Positions 34,642-43,716 of a stretch of 64,000 nucleotides of DNA are shown here, one piece after another; position 1 is the stretch's first letter, and each line of letters starts with the position of its first letter. Origin of the DNA: Streptomyces sp. CB01201 (GTDB lineage: Bacteria > Actinomycetota > Actinomycetes > Streptomycetales > Streptomycetaceae); NCBI RefSeq assembly GCF_002803085.1, contig NZ_NNBJ01000005.1, positions 124,001 through 188,000 of the forward strand, in the 5' to 3' direction. Under the pieces are notes generated by a model. It worked only from the letters and a program-made list of their open reading frames with translations, was not told the origin of the DNA and did no database searches. Both the position numbers and the translations under genes were made by a program.

Positions 34642-35211
34642 ATGGCACAAACACCGCGCCCCATCGAGATCACGGAACTGGCCGCGCTGAAGGCGCTGGC
34701 GCAGCCGCGGCGCCAGCGGATCCTCCAGCAACTCACCCTCGGCGGGCCCGCCACCGCGGCCATCCTGGCCCGCGGCCTCGGCCTGAACACCGGCGCCACC
34801 AGCTACCACCTGCGCGAACTGGCCCGATACGGATTTGTCGAAGACGCCGCAGGGCAGAGCCCGCGGGGCGAGCGATGGTGGCGAGCGATCCCGGCCGACC
34901 GACGCTTCCCGCCGCGCAGCCGACAGACTCCCCAGACGCGTCCCGTCCTGGACGAGCTCAACCGCCACGCGTATGCGGCCGACCTCGAACTCTTCGAGCG
35001 CCTCCAACGAGCCTCCACCACCGACGACTTCGCCTACTCCCGCAGCGAGCTGACCATCACCGAGGCCGAACTGGGCGCGTTCTTTGAGGAGTACATCGCA
35101 CTCCTCAACCGCTACAAGCGCACCCCGGACCAAGCGCCCCCGGGTGCCCGCACCGTCCACACCCGACTGATGGCCTTCCCGGCCCCGCCGAACCCCGAGG
35201 ACGCGTCATGA
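34642..35211 (+). CDS. ArsR-type winged-helix regulator
   Basis: A 189-aa DNA-binding protein. Residues 12-75 form an ArsR-like winged helix (LKALAQPRRQRILQQLTLGG, AAILARGLGLNTGATSYHLR). The rest is an effector or dimer region common to Streptomyces regulators encoded before ABC exporters (LDELNRHAYAADLELFERLQ). No metal-binding Cys pair is present, so it is not a classical metal sensor. Its stop overlaps the ATG of the FtsX-like permease (ATGA). It presumably controls that gene. Confidence 0.83.
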   Translation: MAQTPRPIEITELAALKALAQPRRQRILQQLTLGGPATAAILARGLGLNTGATSYHLRELARYGFVEDAAGQSPRGERWWRAIPADRRFPPRSRQTPQTRPVLDELNRHAYAADLELFERLQRASTTDDFAYSRSELTITEAELGAFFEEYIALLNRYKRTPDQAPPGARTVHTRLMAFPAPPNPEDAS

Positions 35212-37883
35212 TGCTGCGCTACGCCCTGACGAGTATCCGGCACCGGAAGGGCGGATTCCTGGGCGCCTTCATCGCCCTGATGTGTGCGGCTGCGTTGATC
35301 ACCGCGTGCGGCACTCTCCTCGAAACCGGCCTGCGCGGCAGAATCGCTCCCGAGCGCTACGCCGCCGCACCGCTGATCGTCTCCGCGGACCAGAACGTGC
35401 ACCAGACCACGGTCGAGAAGAAGAAGGGCAGGACCAAGGTCAAACACAAGGCGAAGCCCGTGGCCGAGCGAGCCTGGCTGCCCGAGAGCACCCTGCGAAC
35501 CGTCCGAGCCGTCCCCGGAGTCAAATCGGCGACGCCCGAACTCACCTTCCCGGCCCGGGCGTTGGTGCCCACCGCCCCGTCGGGCGCGGCGGACGCACCG
35601 AGCCGGACGGCGGGCTCGCAGGGCGAACTCCGGCCCGATACCGCGAGCGCCTCCTATGGACACAGCTGGGACTCCGCAGCCCTCACCCCTTTCGAGCTCA
35701 CCCAGGGGCATGCCCCTTCCGCCACCCACGACCTCGTTGTCGACCAAGGCCTCGCGACCCGTGCGCACCTCGCACTCGGCGACCGGCTGATGGTGCAGTC
35801 GACCCAGTCCCCGCGTGCGTACACCGTCACGGGTATCGCCGCGCCGGCCGACGGCGGGCGGCTGCGCCAACAGACCTCCCTCTTCTTCTCCACGGCCGAA
35901 GCGACTCGCCTGGCCGACCGCCCCGGACAGATCACCGTCATCGGTGTCACACCCGAAACCGGCATCGCACCGGCCCAGTTGGCCGAAGCGCTCCACAAGG
36001 CACTGTCCGGCAGCTCGACCCAGGCATCCACGGCCCAGGCATCCACGGCCCAGGCATCCACGGCCCAGGTATCCACGGGGGACGCCCGTGGCCCGGTCGA
36101 ATTCCTGGACGCTGCCGGAGCGCGGGTCAAGCTGGTCTCCCTGGGCGGTGCCATCGGCGGAACCGCCCTCTTCGTGGCCCTGCTCGTCGTCGTCGGTACG
36201 TTCGCTCTCTCCATCCAGCAGCGCCACCGCGAACTCGCCCTGCTGCGCGCGATCGCCGCCACTCCGCAGCAGATGCGTCGGCTGATCGGCCGCGAGGCGC
36301 TGCTCGTGGGCGTCGTCGCCGGGGTGCTCGGCTCGCTCGCCGGCCTGCCACTGGGAGCCTGGTTGCACGACAGGTTCGTCGAGATGGGTGCCGTCCCCGC
36401 CACCCTCGAACGCGCCGTCAGCGTCTTCCCGATGGCCGCCGCCGTCACGGCGACCCTGCTCGCCGCCTGGGCGGCGGCCCGTATCTCCGCCCACCGTATC
36501 TCGCGCATCCGACCGGCCGAAGCGATGGCCGAGGCATCGGTGGAGCGCCGTCCGGCCCGTGGCCGGATCGTCGCGGGCCTCGCGACCCTCGTCGCAGGCG
36601 CGGTCCTCGTCGCCGTGCTGAGCGTGCTGCGCACGGAATCCGCTTCAACCCCCGTGACTTTCCTGTCCGTTGTCGTCCTCTCCGTAGCGGTCTCCTTGCT
36701 CGGTCCGGTCGTGGTCCGGGCCGCGGCGGCGCTGCTCTCGGGCCCGCTCGCGGCCGGCGGCCCCGGTGGCCGGCTCGCCACCGCCAACCTGCGCGGCAAC
36801 GCGGCCCGTATGGCCGCGGCGGCCACCCCGCTCGCCCTGCTGATCGGTATGACCTGCACCGTCCTCTTCGTCCAGCCCACCCTCGCTGACGCCGCCCGCG
36901 CCCAGACCCGCGACGGCATTCGCGCGGACTGGGTGCTGACCGCCCAGGGCCCCGGCGTACCGGGGGAAGCGGCCCGCAGGGTCCGAACGACCCCGGGTGT
37001 CGCCGCCGCCACCGAGATCGTCCACAGCACCGTGCGTGTCGGCCTCGACAAGTACGCGGCCCAAGGCATCACCCCGGGCGGCCTGTCCCGGACGTGGAAC
37101 CCGGATGTCACAAGCGGCAGCATCGACCGCTTCAGCGCGGACAACGCGACCGAGGCCCGGTCCGCCGCGGTCAGCCAACTCGCCGCAGACCAGCTGGGCC
37201 TCCACCCCGGCAGTCGGCTCAGCCTCACTCTCGGTGACGGAACTCCAGCCACGCTCACCGTCGCCGCGGTATACGCCCGCGGGCTCGGCTTCGGGGACAT
37301 AACCCTCCCGCACGACCTGCTCGCACGCCACATGGACAACCCCCTCGCGTCTGCCGTCCTGATCTCTCTGGATCAGTCAGGCCCCGCCGTTACTCACAGT
37401 GAACTCGTGAGTTCCGTCCGGGAGTTCCAGGGCATCTCCGTCCTCACTCGTTCGAGTGCAAGCGGGATCCAGGCTGACAAACAGCAGAGCAACGCGGAGG
37501 GCAATGACCTCGCGATGGGACTGGTCCTGGCCTTCACGGCCATCGCCGTCGTCAACACGCTGGCGATGTCCATGTCCGAACGCGTCCGTGAGTTCGCCAT
37601 GCTGCGGCTCGCCGGAGCGACCCGCCGGCAGATCCTGCGGATGCTCCGGATCGAGGGCTTGGCCGTCCTGCTGATCGCGGCGGTGCTCGGCTCCGGGATC
37701 TCCCTTGCCGTCCTGGTCGCGTTCAGCATCGGAATGACGGGCGCCGCCGCCCCCTCTGTCGTGCCGATCGGCTACGCCACCGTGGTCGGGGTCGCCGCGC
37801 TGCTGGCGCTCGTCGCCACCGCTCTGCCCGGCCACCTCGCACTCAAGCCCCGCCCGGTGGAGGCGGCCACCGCCAGGCAGTAG
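35208..37883 (+). CDS. FtsX-like ABC-exporter permease without adjacent ATPase
   Basis: An 891-aa membrane protein with two FtsX/MacB-type permease modules. After a first helix (GGFLGAFIALMCAAALITAC) and a large extracytoplasmic domain come helices with the cytoplasmic motif SIQQRHRELALLRAIAATPQ. The second module repeats the plan, ending in SMSERVREFAMLRLAGATRR and GLAVLLIAAVLGSGISLAVL. Four STAQA-type pentapeptide repeats (36021-36080) sit in the first outer domain. Such permeases need an ABC ATPase, usually the next gene, and none is present on either side. Confidence 0.88.
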   Translation: MMLRYALTSIRHRKGGFLGAFIALMCAAALITACGTLLETGLRGRIAPERYAAAPLIVSADQNVHQTTVEKKKGRTKVKHKAKPVAERAWLPESTLRTVRAVPGVKSATPELTFPARALVPTAPSGAADAPSRTAGSQGELRPDTASASYGHSWDSAALTPFELTQGHAPSATHDLVVDQGLATRAHLALGDRLMVQSTQSPRAYTVTGIAAPADGGRLRQQTSLFFSTAEATRLADRPGQITVIGVTPETGIAPAQLAEALHKALSGSSTQASTAQASTAQASTAQVSTGDARGPVEFLDAAGARVKLVSLGGAIGGTALFVALLVVVGTFALSIQQRHRELALLRAIAATPQQMRRLIGREALLVGVVAGVLGSLAGLPLGAWLHDRFVEMGAVPATLERAVSVFPMAAAVTATLLAAWAAARISAHRISRIRPAEAMAEASVERRPARGRIVAGLATLVAGAVLVAVLSVLRTESASTPVTFLSVVVLSVAVSLLGPVVVRAAAALLSGPLAAGGPGGRLATANLRGNAARMAAAATPLALLIGMTCTVLFVQPTLADAARAQTRDGIRADWVLTAQGPGVPGEAARRVRTTPGVAAATEIVHSTVRVGLDKYAAQGITPGGLSRTWNPDVTSGSIDRFSADNATEARSAAVSQLAADQLGLHPGSRLSLTLGDGTPATLTVAAVYARGLGFGDITLPHDLLARHMDNPLASAVLISLDQSGPAVTHSELVSSVREFQGISVLTRSSASGIQADKQQSNAEGNDLAMGLVLAFTAIAVVNTLAMSMSERVREFAMLRLAGATRRQILRMLRIEGLAVLLIAAVLGSGISLAVLVAFSIGMTGAAAPSVVPIGYATVVGVAALLALVATALPGHLALKPRPVEAATARQ
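36021..36080. repeat. 15-bp in-frame tandem repeat
   Basis: Four 15-bp units (CAGGCATCCACGGCC, the last one diverged) inside the permease gene, encoding a QASTA pentapeptide repeat in an extracytoplasmic loop. Confidence 0.9.
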
Positions 37884-37898
37884 CGCGGGCCCGGGCTT

Positions 37899-37917
37899 GC
37901 GCGGTGGCGAACCGCGC
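37899..37917. terminator. Hairpin between convergent permease and epimerase genes
   Basis: GCGCGGT (37899-37905) and ACCGCGC (37911-37917) with a 5-nt loop, inside the 38-bp gap between convergent genes. Likely a bidirectional terminator. Confidence 0.5.
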
Positions 37918-37921
37918 GGGC

Positions 37922-38920
37922 CTAGGCTTCCGCGGTGGCGAACTCGGCCATCCCCTCGGCGAAGCCCACCGCCGGCTTCCAGCCCAGCTCACGCCGCAGC
38001 CGCGCCGAGTCCGCGGTGATGTGCCGTACGTCGCCGAGCCGGTATTCGCCCGTCACCACCGGCTCGGGGCCCCCGTGCGCCGACGCCAGCGCCCGCGCCA
38101 TCTCGCCCACCGTGTGCGGGGTTCCGCTGCCCGTGTTGTACGCGGTGAGCGCGCCCGGCGGGCGGCCCGAGAGCGCTTCCAGAGCCACCACATTGGCCCC
38201 CGCGACATCGCGCACATGAACGAAGTCCCGACGCTGGCGGCCGTCCTCGAAGACGCGCGGCGCCTCGCCCCGTGCCAGCGACGAGCGGAAGAACGAGGCC
38301 ACCCCCGCGTACGGCGTATCGCGGGGCATCCCCGGGCCGTACACATTGTGGTAGCGCAGCGAAACCGCCCGGCCGCCGGTCGCCCGCGCCCACGCGGCAG
38401 CCAGGTGCTCCTGCGCCAGCTTGGTGGTGGCATACACGTTCCGAGGGTCGACCGGCGCCTCCTCCGCCACCAGTCCAGGGCTCAACTCGGCTTGACAGTG
38501 GGGGCATTGAGGTTCGAACCGGCCCGTTTCCAGCCATTCGACCGGCCGCGGCCCAGGGCGTACGACGCCATGCTCGGCGCACTCGTAGCGGCCCTCGCCG
38601 TAGACCACCATCGACCCGGCGAGCACCAGGTCGCGCACCCCCGCGTCGGCCATCGCCGTCAGGAGCACCGCCGTACCGAGATCGTTGCAGCTCACGTACT
38701 CGGCCGCGTCGCCGAACCCCGTTCCCAGGCCGACCATCGCGGCCTGATGGCACACCGCGTCGACTCCACGCAGCGCCCGTGCCACCACGTCCGGATCACG
38801 TACGTCGTCCTCCGGACGGACCGCCCGATCCAGGACGAACGGCTCGTGGCCGTGGGTGGTGAGGGCTGTGACAATGTGCGAGCCGATGAAGCCCGCGCCT
38901 CCCGTGACAAGTACGCGCAT
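37922..38920 (-). CDS. NAD-dependent epimerase/dehydratase (extended SDR)
   Basis: A 332-aa extended short-chain dehydrogenase of the UDP-glucose 4-epimerase type. RVLVTGGAGFIGSHIVTAL is the NAD-binding Gly motif, LVLAGSMVVYGEG carries the active-site Ser, and RNVYATTKLAQEH is the YxxxK motif. Between them a 25-residue insert contains CPHC, a possible metal-binding pair seen in some actinobacterial relatives. RYHNVYGPGMPRDTPYAGVA and DFVHVRDVAGANVVAL follow the fold. The ATG at 38920 has no clear ribosome site and may be leaderless. Substrate unknown, presumably a nucleotide sugar. Confidence 0.88.
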   Translation of the reverse strand: MRVLVTGGAGFIGSHIVTALTTHGHEPFVLDRAVRPEDDVRDPDVVARALRGVDAVCHQAAMVGLGTGFGDAAEYVSCNDLGTAVLLTAMADAGVRDLVLAGSMVVYGEGRYECAEHGVVRPGPRPVEWLETGRFEPQCPHCQAELSPGLVAEEAPVDPRNVYATTKLAQEHLAAAWARATGGRAVSLRYHNVYGPGMPRDTPYAGVASFFRSSLARGEAPRVFEDGRQRRDFVHVRDVAGANVVALEALSGRPPGALTAYNTGSGTPHTVGEMARALASAHGGPEPVVTGEYRLGDVRHITADSARLRRELGWKPAVGFAEGMAEFATAEA

Positions 38921-39000
38921 AGGGGAGACGCTACGGATGTGGAGCCTCTCCGTCACCACTCCACCCCGTCATGTCACCACCCCGTAAGGAGTATTCGGAC

Positions 39001-39312
39001 ATGCCTGTTGAGCCGCTGTCGCAGAAGGACATCGAGGACCGGCTGGGTGAACTGCCCGGCTGGTCGCTGTCGGACAACCACGACCGGATCTCCCGCAGCT
39101 ACCGACTGACGGGACATTTCGCGGCGACGGCCATGGTCGTCCACGTCGCTCAGATCCAGGAGGAACTCGGCCACCACTCCGACCTCACCCTCGGCTACAA
39201 CACGGTCGCCCTGTCCGTGAACACCCACGACGCGGGTGGCGCACTCACCGAGCGCGACTTCCAACTGGCGCACCGGATCGAGGAGATCGCCGCCGTTCAC
39301 GGCGCGGGGTGA
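39001..39312 (+). CDS. Pterin-4-alpha-carbinolamine dehydratase
   Basis: A 103-aa protein of the PCD/DCoH family, which dehydrates 4a-hydroxytetrahydropterins. The signature EELGHHSDLTLGYNTVALSV and NTHDAGGALTERDFQLA contains the paired active-site His and the later His/Asp. AAGGAG lies 10 nt before the ATG. Divergent from the epimerase gene, 80 bp away. Its partner hydroxylase is not in the window. Confidence 0.88.
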   Translation: MPVEPLSQKDIEDRLGELPGWSLSDNHDRISRSYRLTGHFAATAMVVHVAQIQEELGHHSDLTLGYNTVALSVNTHDAGGALTERDFQLAHRIEEIAAVHGAG

Positions 39313-39327
39313 CATCAGCCGCTGGGA

Positions 39328-39568
39328 GGGAGCGCTCTCGGGGGCGGGGCCGAGGGGTGGCTCCGCCGACGGCGAGGGCTGTTGAGCGGCGGGTGCTGGG
39401 GGGCGTGGAAGGGCTAGATGTGGGGCGGTGAGGTGAGAGCGCTCTTACCTGCCGCGCTCGGAATGGTGTGCTGGGAGCGCTCTCGCGCATCGCGCAAGTT
39501 GGGAGCGCTTTCAGTCGGCCGGTGAGTTGGGAGCGCTCCCCGTTGCTGTGTGAGCCGGGAGCGCTCTC
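39328..39568. repeat. Array of six AGCGCT-centred palindromes, four phased at 28 bp
   Basis: 12-bp palindromes start at 39328 (GGGAGCGCTCTC), 39435 (GAGAGCGCTCTT, within a 20-bp near-palindrome from 39431), 39473 (GGGAGCGCTCTC), 39501 (GGGAGCGCTTTC), 39529 (GGGAGCGCTCCC) and 39557 (GGGAGCGCTCTC). The last four are spaced exactly 28 bp. The core matches the CebR/CelR-type LacI-family operator, known as TGGGAGCGCTCCCA. It lies downstream of the dehydratase and more than 350 bp before the streptogrisin-like gene. Confidence 0.85.
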
Positions 39569-39582
39569 CGCTATCCCGTGTA

Positions 39583-39926
39583 CGGCGCAGGCGCCCCGCT
39601 GCCTCGGGCGGGGCCCGGTGCCGCCTTGCCGGAGTCTAGTTGACGGCCGTTTCACAGTCCTTACGAGCACGCCAAGTTCCTTCACGAATGGCCCGCAGAC
39701 CTTCGCGCAACACCCCTGCTCGCACTCAAGTATCGCCAACCCCCGCACGTATCGCGCTAGTTCATTACTTGCGCAAGGGAGCAATGGATGACGATACTCG
39801 ACCCGGCGAGTTGACATGGACGCGCTGTGTGCCGGGGATCCTGGCCGCTGCGCCCGGGTCGGCGCGCCCCAATGGGCCCGGTGTACGACCCGAGGCCGGG
39901 CTCAACCCCCCACAGGAGGTTGTGAG
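39583..39926. other. Leader region of the streptogrisin-like gene
   Basis: 344 bp without a convincing gene. It must hold the protease promoter: TTGACG near 39640 is a possible -35, but no matching -10 is clear. It is less GC-rich around 39640-39790, as promoter regions here tend to be. The AGGAGG ribosome site for the TTG start is at its right end. Confidence 0.4.
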
Positions 39927-40997
39927 TTGAAGCAGCGATGGATGTCAGGCCGACGTGCGGCCACCGCCGCGGCGGGAGCCCTGGCGCTCGGCGCGACCCT
40001 CACCATGCAGAGTGCCGACGCGGCCCCCGCACCGAATGTCGCCCCGTTGACCGCCGCATCGGCCGGTCAGCTGGCGCACCGGATCGACACCACCCTCGCC
40101 GGCCGTACGGCCGGCTCGTTCTATGACGCCAAGACCAAGAAGCTCGTGGTGAATGTGGTCGACGCCGCGACCGCCGACACCGTTCGTGCGGCGGGCGCCG
40201 AGGCGCGCACCGTCAAGCATTCGATGGCACAACTCGACTCCACACGGCGGCAGTTGAAGGCGCAGGCGTCCATACCGGGCACGGCCTGGTCGATGGATCC
40301 GGTCAGCAACACGATGGTCGTCAAGGCCGACCGTACCGTCACGGGTGACCGGCTGGCCCGGCTCGACAAGGTGGTCCGCGGTCTCGGCGACACGGTCACC
40401 CTGAAGAGAACAGCAGGCCGCTTCCAACCCCTCATCGCGGGTGGTGACGCGATCTGGGGGAGCAGTGCCCGCTGCTCGCTCGGTTTCAACGTCACAGTGG
40501 GCGGCCAGCCGTACTTCCTGACCGCGGGACACTGCGGCAACGCCGTCTCCAGCTGGTCCGACCAGCAGGGCGGTTCGGAGATCGGTGTCACCCAGGACTC
40601 CACGTTCCCGGGCCACGACTACGCCCTGGTGCGCTACACCAGCGGCATCGATCACCCGAGCGCGGTGGACCTGTACAACGGTTCGTCTCAGCAGATCAGC
40701 GGGGCCGGTGACGCCACCGTCGGCGAGCAGGTTCAGCGCAGCGGCTCCACCACGGGCGTCAACGGCGGTCAGGTGACCGGCCTCAACGCCACCGTGACGT
40801 ACCAGGAGGGCCAGGTCGACGGCCTGATCGACACCACCGTCTGCGCCGAGCCCGGCGACAGCGGCGGCTCGCTCTTCGATGGCGGTACGGCCCTCGGCCT
40901 GACCTCCGGCGGCAGTGGCGACTGCTCCTCGGGTGGGGAGACCTTCTTCCAGCCCGTCCCGGAAGCGCTCTCGGCGTACGGGGCGCAGATCGGCTAA
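39927..40997 (+). CDS. Streptogrisin-like secreted serine protease (peptidase S1, prepro form)
   Basis: A 356-aa preproprotease. A signal peptide (RRAATAAAGALALGATLTMQ) is followed by a propeptide of about 135 residues of the alpha-lytic-protease type, then a mature chymotrypsin-fold domain beginning near IAGGDAIWG. Catalytic residues are His202 (FLTAGHCGN), Asp231 (PGHDYALVRY) and Ser312 (CAEPGDSGGSLF). TTG 39927 is the start, set by AGGAGG 8-9 nt upstream; the nearby GTG at 39922 is out of frame. There is no C-terminal binding domain. A hairpin terminator follows. Confidence 0.92.
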   Translation: MKQRWMSGRRAATAAAGALALGATLTMQSADAAPAPNVAPLTAASAGQLAHRIDTTLAGRTAGSFYDAKTKKLVVNVVDAATADTVRAAGAEARTVKHSMAQLDSTRRQLKAQASIPGTAWSMDPVSNTMVVKADRTVTGDRLARLDKVVRGLGDTVTLKRTAGRFQPLIAGGDAIWGSSARCSLGFNVTVGGQPYFLTAGHCGNAVSSWSDQQGGSEIGVTQDSTFPGHDYALVRYTSGIDHPSAVDLYNGSSQQISGAGDATVGEQVQRSGSTTGVNGGQVTGLNATVTYQEGQVDGLIDTTVCAEPGDSGGSLFDGGTALGLTSGGSGDCSSGGETFFQPVPEALSAYGAQIG

Positions 40998-41016
40998 ACC
41001 CAGTCGGCCCCCGGAT

Positions 41017-41062
41017 GGGCACCCCGTGCCGCTCGACCTCCCCCCAACGGCGCGGGGTGCCC
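41017..41062 (+). terminator. Hairpin terminator after the streptogrisin-like gene
   Basis: GGGCACCCCGTGCC (41017-41030) pairs with GGCGCGGGGTGCCC (41049-41062), 14 bp with one G-T pair, 19 bp after the stop. Confidence 0.75.
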
Positions 41063-41166
41063 GTCCCATGCCTCTGTTGGGCGCTTGCCTCTATCGGGTG
41101 TCCCTGTCGGGCACCTCCTGCTGTTCCGGGGCGTCGCCCTGTCAATCCCCTTATGGGGGCGGTGAG

Positions 41167-42015
41167 TCAGGCGTCCCCCGACAGGAGGTGTTGGGGCACG
41201 GAACGGAACGTCCAGCGGCCGGATCGTCGGGTGAACACCCACACCAGATCGAACCGGTCAGGCCATTCCTCCGGAACTCCGGCGACCTGTGCGGCTTCCA
41301 GCGCGTCGACGATCGCCGGGATCTTGGAGTGCTCCCAGCAGATGAGTACCGGAGACGCGGCCGAGAGGGCGGCGGCGGCCAGCTCCTTTTCGCTGCCCTC
41401 GGCGAACTCCGTGTTCACCCGCACGTGGAGGGCCTCGCCGAGGGGTGTGACGGTCTGCCGCATCCTGTGCGCACCGGCGTGCGGGCCTTGGTCCGCCGCG
41501 GCATAGAGCGTCGTGGGGCGAGGGAGGGCCGCCGAATCAGCGGAGGGGCCATTCGACGTGCTGGATGGTTCGGATGGTTCGGATGGACCGGGCAGCCCGG
41601 AGGTACCAGCCGCAGTGGTAGGGCTTGCCGCGTCTGGTCCTTCCGACCGCGCTCTGTCCGTCGCCCCTACCCTCGCTCTCGCTACCGTCGTGCCCGCGGT
41701 ACCTACCGCGCCCGCCGTGTTGACCGTATGGGCGAAGAGGCGGGGCAGTGCGCGAGAGCGCTCCCAGCCCTGTCGGGTCAAGGACTTCTTGTCCTGCTTG
41801 CCGGCTTCGTCGAATCCGGGATCGCCGGAATTTGGCTTCTCGCCATGCCGGATGATCATGATGGTGGTGTCCCGATCCGAATCCGCCGGTGGGGTGGCTG
41901 TCGATGTGGAGTGCTTGCCGACGCTTCCGCCGCAGCCCGCCGCGACGATCGGCGCGGCCAGGGCGAGACTCAACAGGACGGACCGTCGGCTGGGGCCGCC
42001 GCTTGCCCGAGTCAC
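41167..42015 (-). CDS. Histidine-phosphatase-superfamily lipoprotein
   Basis: A 282-aa exported protein. SRRSVLLSLALAAPIVAAGC is a twin-arginine-type signal ending in a lipobox Cys, so it is probably a lipoprotein. TTIMIIRHGEKPNSGDPGFD carries the RHG active-site motif, and VLICWEHSKIPAIVDAL the second His typical of bacterial relatives. A variable Ser/Pro/Ala-rich insert of about 70 residues separates the halves. GTG start. Convergent with the streptogrisin-like gene. Substrate unknown. Confidence 0.8.
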   Translation of the reverse strand: MTRASGGPSRRSVLLSLALAAPIVAAGCGGSVGKHSTSTATPPADSDRDTTIMIIRHGEKPNSGDPGFDEAGKQDKKSLTRQGWERSRALPRLFAHTVNTAGAVGTAGTTVARARVGATDRARSEGPDAASPTTAAGTSGLPGPSEPSEPSSTSNGPSADSAALPRPTTLYAAADQGPHAGAHRMRQTVTPLGEALHVRVNTEFAEGSEKELAAAALSAASPVLICWEHSKIPAIVDALEAAQVAGVPEEWPDRFDLVWVFTRRSGRWTFRSVPQHLLSGDA

Positions 42016-42143
42016 CCTCGTACCTCTTCCCGCGATGGACGCACCTGTTTCCAGGGGAGCTTTTCAGGGCGTTGTGCTCCCGGCAAAGTTCCCAACCCCC
42101 GGCATGTAAAAGGTAGTTGTTGCCCCACCGTGAGGTAGGGCAA

Positions 42144-42178
42144 GACGCCGCCGCCCAAGCAATCCGGGCGGCGGCGTC
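42144..42178 (-). terminator. Hairpin terminator after the second sedolisin gene
   Basis: GACGCCGCCGCCC (42144-42156) and GGGCGGCGGCGTC (42166-42178) form a perfect 13-bp stem with a 9-nt loop, 30 bp beyond the stop of the 42208-43593 gene. Confidence 0.8.
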
Positions 42179-42207
42179 ACATGTGGGCCGCGTGGGTGCG
42201 GGGGCCG

Positions 42208-43593
42208 TCAGTGGTGGTGGCGGCTCTCGCGGGCCAGCGCGGGCACGAAGCGGGCCGCGTCGATGGTGCCGACGCCGGTCGCCATGTCGTAGCCCTTCAC
42301 CGCGGTGTAGCCGGTGACGCCGGCGTAGCTGTTGTTCGTGCCGTCCTTGACGTCGACGAGGCCGGACCCCGGCTTGTAGCCCTCGTTCTTGTAGAGCGAG
42401 TACAGCGCGTCGTTGATGTTGCCCAGGCGGTGCCCGGCTGCCTGGTCGGCCAGGGCGACGATGCCGGAGAACAGCGGGCTGGCCTCGCTCGTTCCGCCGG
42501 ACACGTCCCAGCCCACGGCGGTCGGGTCGTAGCTGGAGTACACCCAGGCGCCGCCGTTGACCGCGGCGGACATCGAGATGTCCGGGGTGCCGCGCCGGTT
42601 GCCGACGGCCGCCCGCACGCCGTTCTGGTAGGAGGGCCGCTCGAAGACGTGGGACTGGCCGCCGCCGCCCGAACCGTTGTCGTTGTAAACGCTCTCAGGG
42701 CTGAGGCGGTTGCCCTTGTCGTCGAGGTGCAGCTGGGTGCCGCCGATGGAGGTGACCAGCGGGTCGGAGGAGGGCCAGGAGTTGACGCGCTCCTTGTAGT
42801 AGCCGCTGCCGTCCGCGGTGTTGTCGGTGGCGCCGCCGTCACCGGAGGAGGCGAGCACGGTCACGCCGTGGTCGGCGGCGTCCTTGAACGCGTACCGCAG
42901 CTTCTTGATGCTGGAGAAGTCGCCCTTGTCGAAGCCGGGGAACGTGTTCTCCGTGGCGCCGAAGCTCTGCGTGATGACATCGCCGATGCCGCGGTCGATG
43001 AGGTGCTTCTCCGCGTCCATCATCTCGGGCAGACCGGTGACGCCCTCGGTTTCCGCGATCGCCGTCTCCACCAGGACGATCTTCGCGTCCGGGGCCACCG
43101 CGTGCGCCATCTCGACGTCTAGGGTGGACTCACCGGCCCAGCCGGTCATGTCCTTGTTCTTCGGGTCCCACTTGGGAACGTTGCCCCACTTGACCACATC
43201 GACCTTGCTGCTGGGAATGCCGTACTGCTTGCTGTACACGTCCAGGTCGTGCTGGATCGTCGGCGAGCCGAAGGAGTCCACGATCACGATCGTGCGGCCC
43301 TTGCCGGTGATGCCCGCCCTGTAGAGCGGGTTCAGGTTGTACGCCTGGCGGTATTGCAGGGGGCCGTAGCAGGCGATCTTCCACTTGGCCTGGCACTGCT
43401 CGGTGCTGAGCGGGCCGCTGGTCGAGTGGGCGAGCAGGTGTCCGGCGATGGCCGGAACGGGCTTTACCTGCGGGACGGCAGGCGCGGCGGTGGCGGACCC
43501 GGACAGCGGGGTGGCTATCACCGCGGCGGCGGCAAGGGCGGTGGCCCCAACTGTCGCAGCTGCGGTACGAGTCCGGGGGCGGGCTATGCGCAT
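42208..43593 (-). CDS. Secreted sedolisin (peptidase S53), single-domain
   Basis: A 461-aa secreted protease. The signal peptide is at residues 1-37 (RTRTAAATVGATALAAAAVI). The S53 domain holds GWAGESTLDVEMAHAVAPDA (catalytic Glu155, Asp159), VTVLASSGDGGATD (Asp252) and WDVSGGTSEASPLFSGIVAL (Ser369). A Cys pair (QCQAKWKIACYG) may form a disulfide near the N-terminus. As in the first sedolisin, the large prodomain is missing and only about 60 residues precede the catalytic fold. It ends in four consecutive basic residues, RHHH. ATG 43593 is preceded by AGGGAG at 7 nt. Confidence 0.9.
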   Translation of the reverse strand: MRIARPRTRTAAATVGATALAAAAVIATPLSGSATAAPAVPQVKPVPAIAGHLLAHSTSGPLSTEQCQAKWKIACYGPLQYRQAYNLNPLYRAGITGKGRTIVIVDSFGSPTIQHDLDVYSKQYGIPSSKVDVVKWGNVPKWDPKNKDMTGWAGESTLDVEMAHAVAPDAKIVLVETAIAETEGVTGLPEMMDAEKHLIDRGIGDVITQSFGATENTFPGFDKGDFSSIKKLRYAFKDAADHGVTVLASSGDGGATDNTADGSGYYKERVNSWPSSDPLVTSIGGTQLHLDDKGNRLSPESVYNDNGSGGGGQSHVFERPSYQNGVRAAVGNRRGTPDISMSAAVNGGAWVYSSYDPTAVGWDVSGGTSEASPLFSGIVALADQAAGHRLGNINDALYSLYKNEGYKPGSGLVDVKDGTNNSYAGVTGYTAVKGYDMATGVGTIDAARFVPALARESRHHH

Positions 43594-43716
43594 GAAGGCT
43601 CCCTGAGTGGGGGTGAGGCCGCACGGGGCGGTCTTCGCGATCCCATCGGGAAGGTCATGGGCAGGACAAGAGCATTTAGCGCTTGATGTCGAACGCTTTG
43701 CCTGGATGGTGCACTT

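Noticed and set aside
39471-39582. CRISPR array
   Set aside because: The 28-bp period looks CRISPR-like at first, but conserved and variable parts lie within one 28-bp unit, there are no repeat-spacer alternations and no cas genes.
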